This document shows positions 22,877 to 23,471 of a stretch of DNA of 23,471 nucleotides, in pieces (the stretch's first letter is position 1; each line of letters opens with the position of its first letter). The position numbers and the translations under genes are program-made. The stretch is from a virus, in IMG/VR virus record IMGVR_UViG_3300020469_000271, positions 1 through 23,471 of that record. One strand, written 5' to 3'. The notes beneath the pieces were generated by a model. That model was not told where the DNA came from. It saw only the letters and a list, made by a program, of their open reading frames with translations, and did not search any database.

Positions 22877-23291
22877 CTAAGTCCATATTTTTTGTACCTC
22901 CATCATATGCATGAGCATATCCTTCAGTAATCATCGTTTCATTGAGCGATATCTCTGAATCGCCAATGTACAACCAACCAAGCAAACGACCATACTTACC
23001 AACCCCACCTTTAAGTTCAGTTCGTATAGTGAGTTCATCATCTCCATCAATAGCACCCTCAAGTTTTTCTTTCATCCAGTTTGTAGCATCTATTCCCAAT
23101 GCCTTTTCTTCCAAGTTCCTTGTTCTTTTCTCTGGCGTATCAACTCCTGCAATTCTAACTCTTTCTTTCTTGTATAGATCAAACCCAAGATCAATGGTAA
23201 CGTCAATAGTATCGCCATCAACTACCCTGTTTATTTCCGTCACTCGGAAGTTGTAACAACTCTTCCTGCTTGGGGGTATCATTGCTCCCAT
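22833..23291 (-). CDS. Thermonuclease (SNase-like)
   Basis: A 152-aa staphylococcal-nuclease-like protein. INRVVDGDTIDVTIDLGF (20-37), VRIAGVDTPE (45-54) and GKYGRLLGW (98-106) contain the expected metal and catalytic residues D25/D27, R46, D51, E54 and R102. No signal peptide is seen, so it acts inside the cell, perhaps in host DNA breakdown or repair. The ATG at 23291 has GGAG seven bases upstream; an alternative ATG at 23282 is too close to its GGGAG. It overlaps the small membrane ORF upstream by 74 nt and the bilin reductase downstream by 44 nt. Confidence 0.92.
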   Translation of the reverse strand: MGAMIPPSRKSCYNFRVTEINRVVDGDTIDVTIDLGFDLYKKERVRIAGVDTPEKRTRNLEEKALGIDATNWMKEKLEGAIDGDDELTIRTELKGGVGKYGRLLGWLYIGDSEISLNETMITEGYAHAYDGGTKNMDLDALREIRRSFGTLL

Positions 23292-23394
23292 CGTTCATCT
23301 CCGAATATGCATACTTCATTATATATGCGATGATAATAGTGACTGCTATTACCAATATTAACACCATTACATTTACAGAATGGACGACGGTCAC
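23218..23394 (-). CDS. Small single-span membrane protein, 58 aa (49 aa from the ATG)
   Basis: A frame from GTG 23394 (or ATG 23367) to TGA 23218. The product has one strongly hydrophobic segment, MVLILVIAVTIIIAYIM, followed by a short polar tail beginning KYAYSEMNDGSNDTPK. That gives a single membrane anchor with a cytoplasmic or periplasmic tail. The GTG start overlaps the stop of the preceding gene (GTGTGA), a common phage coupling arrangement. Its last 74 nt overlap the start of the thermonuclease in another frame. The hydrophobic run favours a real gene. Function is unknown. Confidence 0.5.
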   Translation of the reverse strand: MTVVHSVNVMVLILVIAVTIIIAYIMKYAYSEMNDGSNDTPKQEELLQLPSDGNKQGS

Positions 23395-23471
23395 ACTTTT
23401 GCTTTCTCAATTAGATACTTTTCTTTTTGTGATCCTTTCTCAGCAGCATACAGTGCAAATGACTTAGTGGC
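23391..23471 (-). CDS. Partial CDS, C-terminal 26 residues
   Basis: An open frame from the window edge to TGA at 23391, ending in LYAAEKGSQKEKYLIEKAKV. It is charged and probably helical. No family can be named from so little. Its stop overlaps the possible GTG start of the small membrane protein. Confidence 0.5.
   Translation of the reverse strand, partial: ATKSFALYAAEKGSQKEKYLIEKAKV

Noticed and set aside
1-23471. CRISPR array, tRNA genes, insertion sequences
   Set aside because: No regularly spaced repeats, cloverleaf sequences or transposase motifs were seen; the only long repeat is the 53-bp pair.

Overview
The window is a 23.5 kb stretch of an AT-rich T4-like marine myovirus genome. 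Every convincing gene lies on the minus strand, so transcription runs from high to low coordinates. The gene order (packaging, tail sheath and tube, portal, prohead core, protease, scaffold, capsid, then uvsY, uvsW, 55, 47, 46) is the conserved T4-like order seen in marine cyanophages and related pelagic phages. A DUF3110-like gene between 47 and 46, a bilin reductase, a 2OG-Fe(II) oxygenase and a CobT-like metal-binding/VWA protein suit a cyanophage or a close relative. The host itself cannot be fixed from sequence, and the bilin reductase leaves a phage of a heterotroph possible.

Layout in transcription order. (1) 23471-21984: the 3' end of an unknown gene, a small membrane protein, a thermonuclease, a ferredoxin-dependent bilin reductase (PcyA/PcyX type) and a small conserved protein next to the terminase. 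(2) 21984-12169: the late structural module gp17, gp18, gp19, gp20, gp67-like, gp21, gp22, gp23. Several of these genes have a T4-type late promoter (TATAAATA or the variant CTAAATA) just upstream. (3) 12168-10759: a 334-aa ParB-like ORF bracketed by two identical 53-bp elements, then a hairpin-rich untranslated stretch of about 200 nt. (4) 10758-8128: two small conserved proteins, the 2OG oxygenase, a second gp19-like tail protein, two overlapping small ORFs and UvsY. (5) 8093-2420: UvsW, an Sm-like small protein, the late sigma factor gp55, and the Mre11/Rad50-like pair gp47/gp46 separated by a DUF3110-like gene, followed by a 46-aa protein. (6) 2343-1: a CobT-like metalloprotein and the first 24 codons of another gene.

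Regulation is unusually readable. Late genes have TATAAATA/CTAAATA boxes, which are read by the gp55 encoded in this same window. The recombination and regulatory genes have host sigma70-like promoters (TTGACA, 16-17 bp, TGC-TATAATA). At the late-to-early junction after gp23 a terminator hairpin contains the -35 box of the next sigma70 promoter in its loop and 3' arm, so one 53-bp element stops one transcript and starts the next. That element is present twice, on either side of the 334-aa ORF. A parallel design appears before gp19, where the late promoter box lies in the loop of a 14-bp hairpin. The most novel items are this terminator/promoter element and its cassette, the structured RNA directly downstream of the second copy, a palindromic -35 serving two divergent promoters before gp55, and the bilin reductase placed inside the packaging region.
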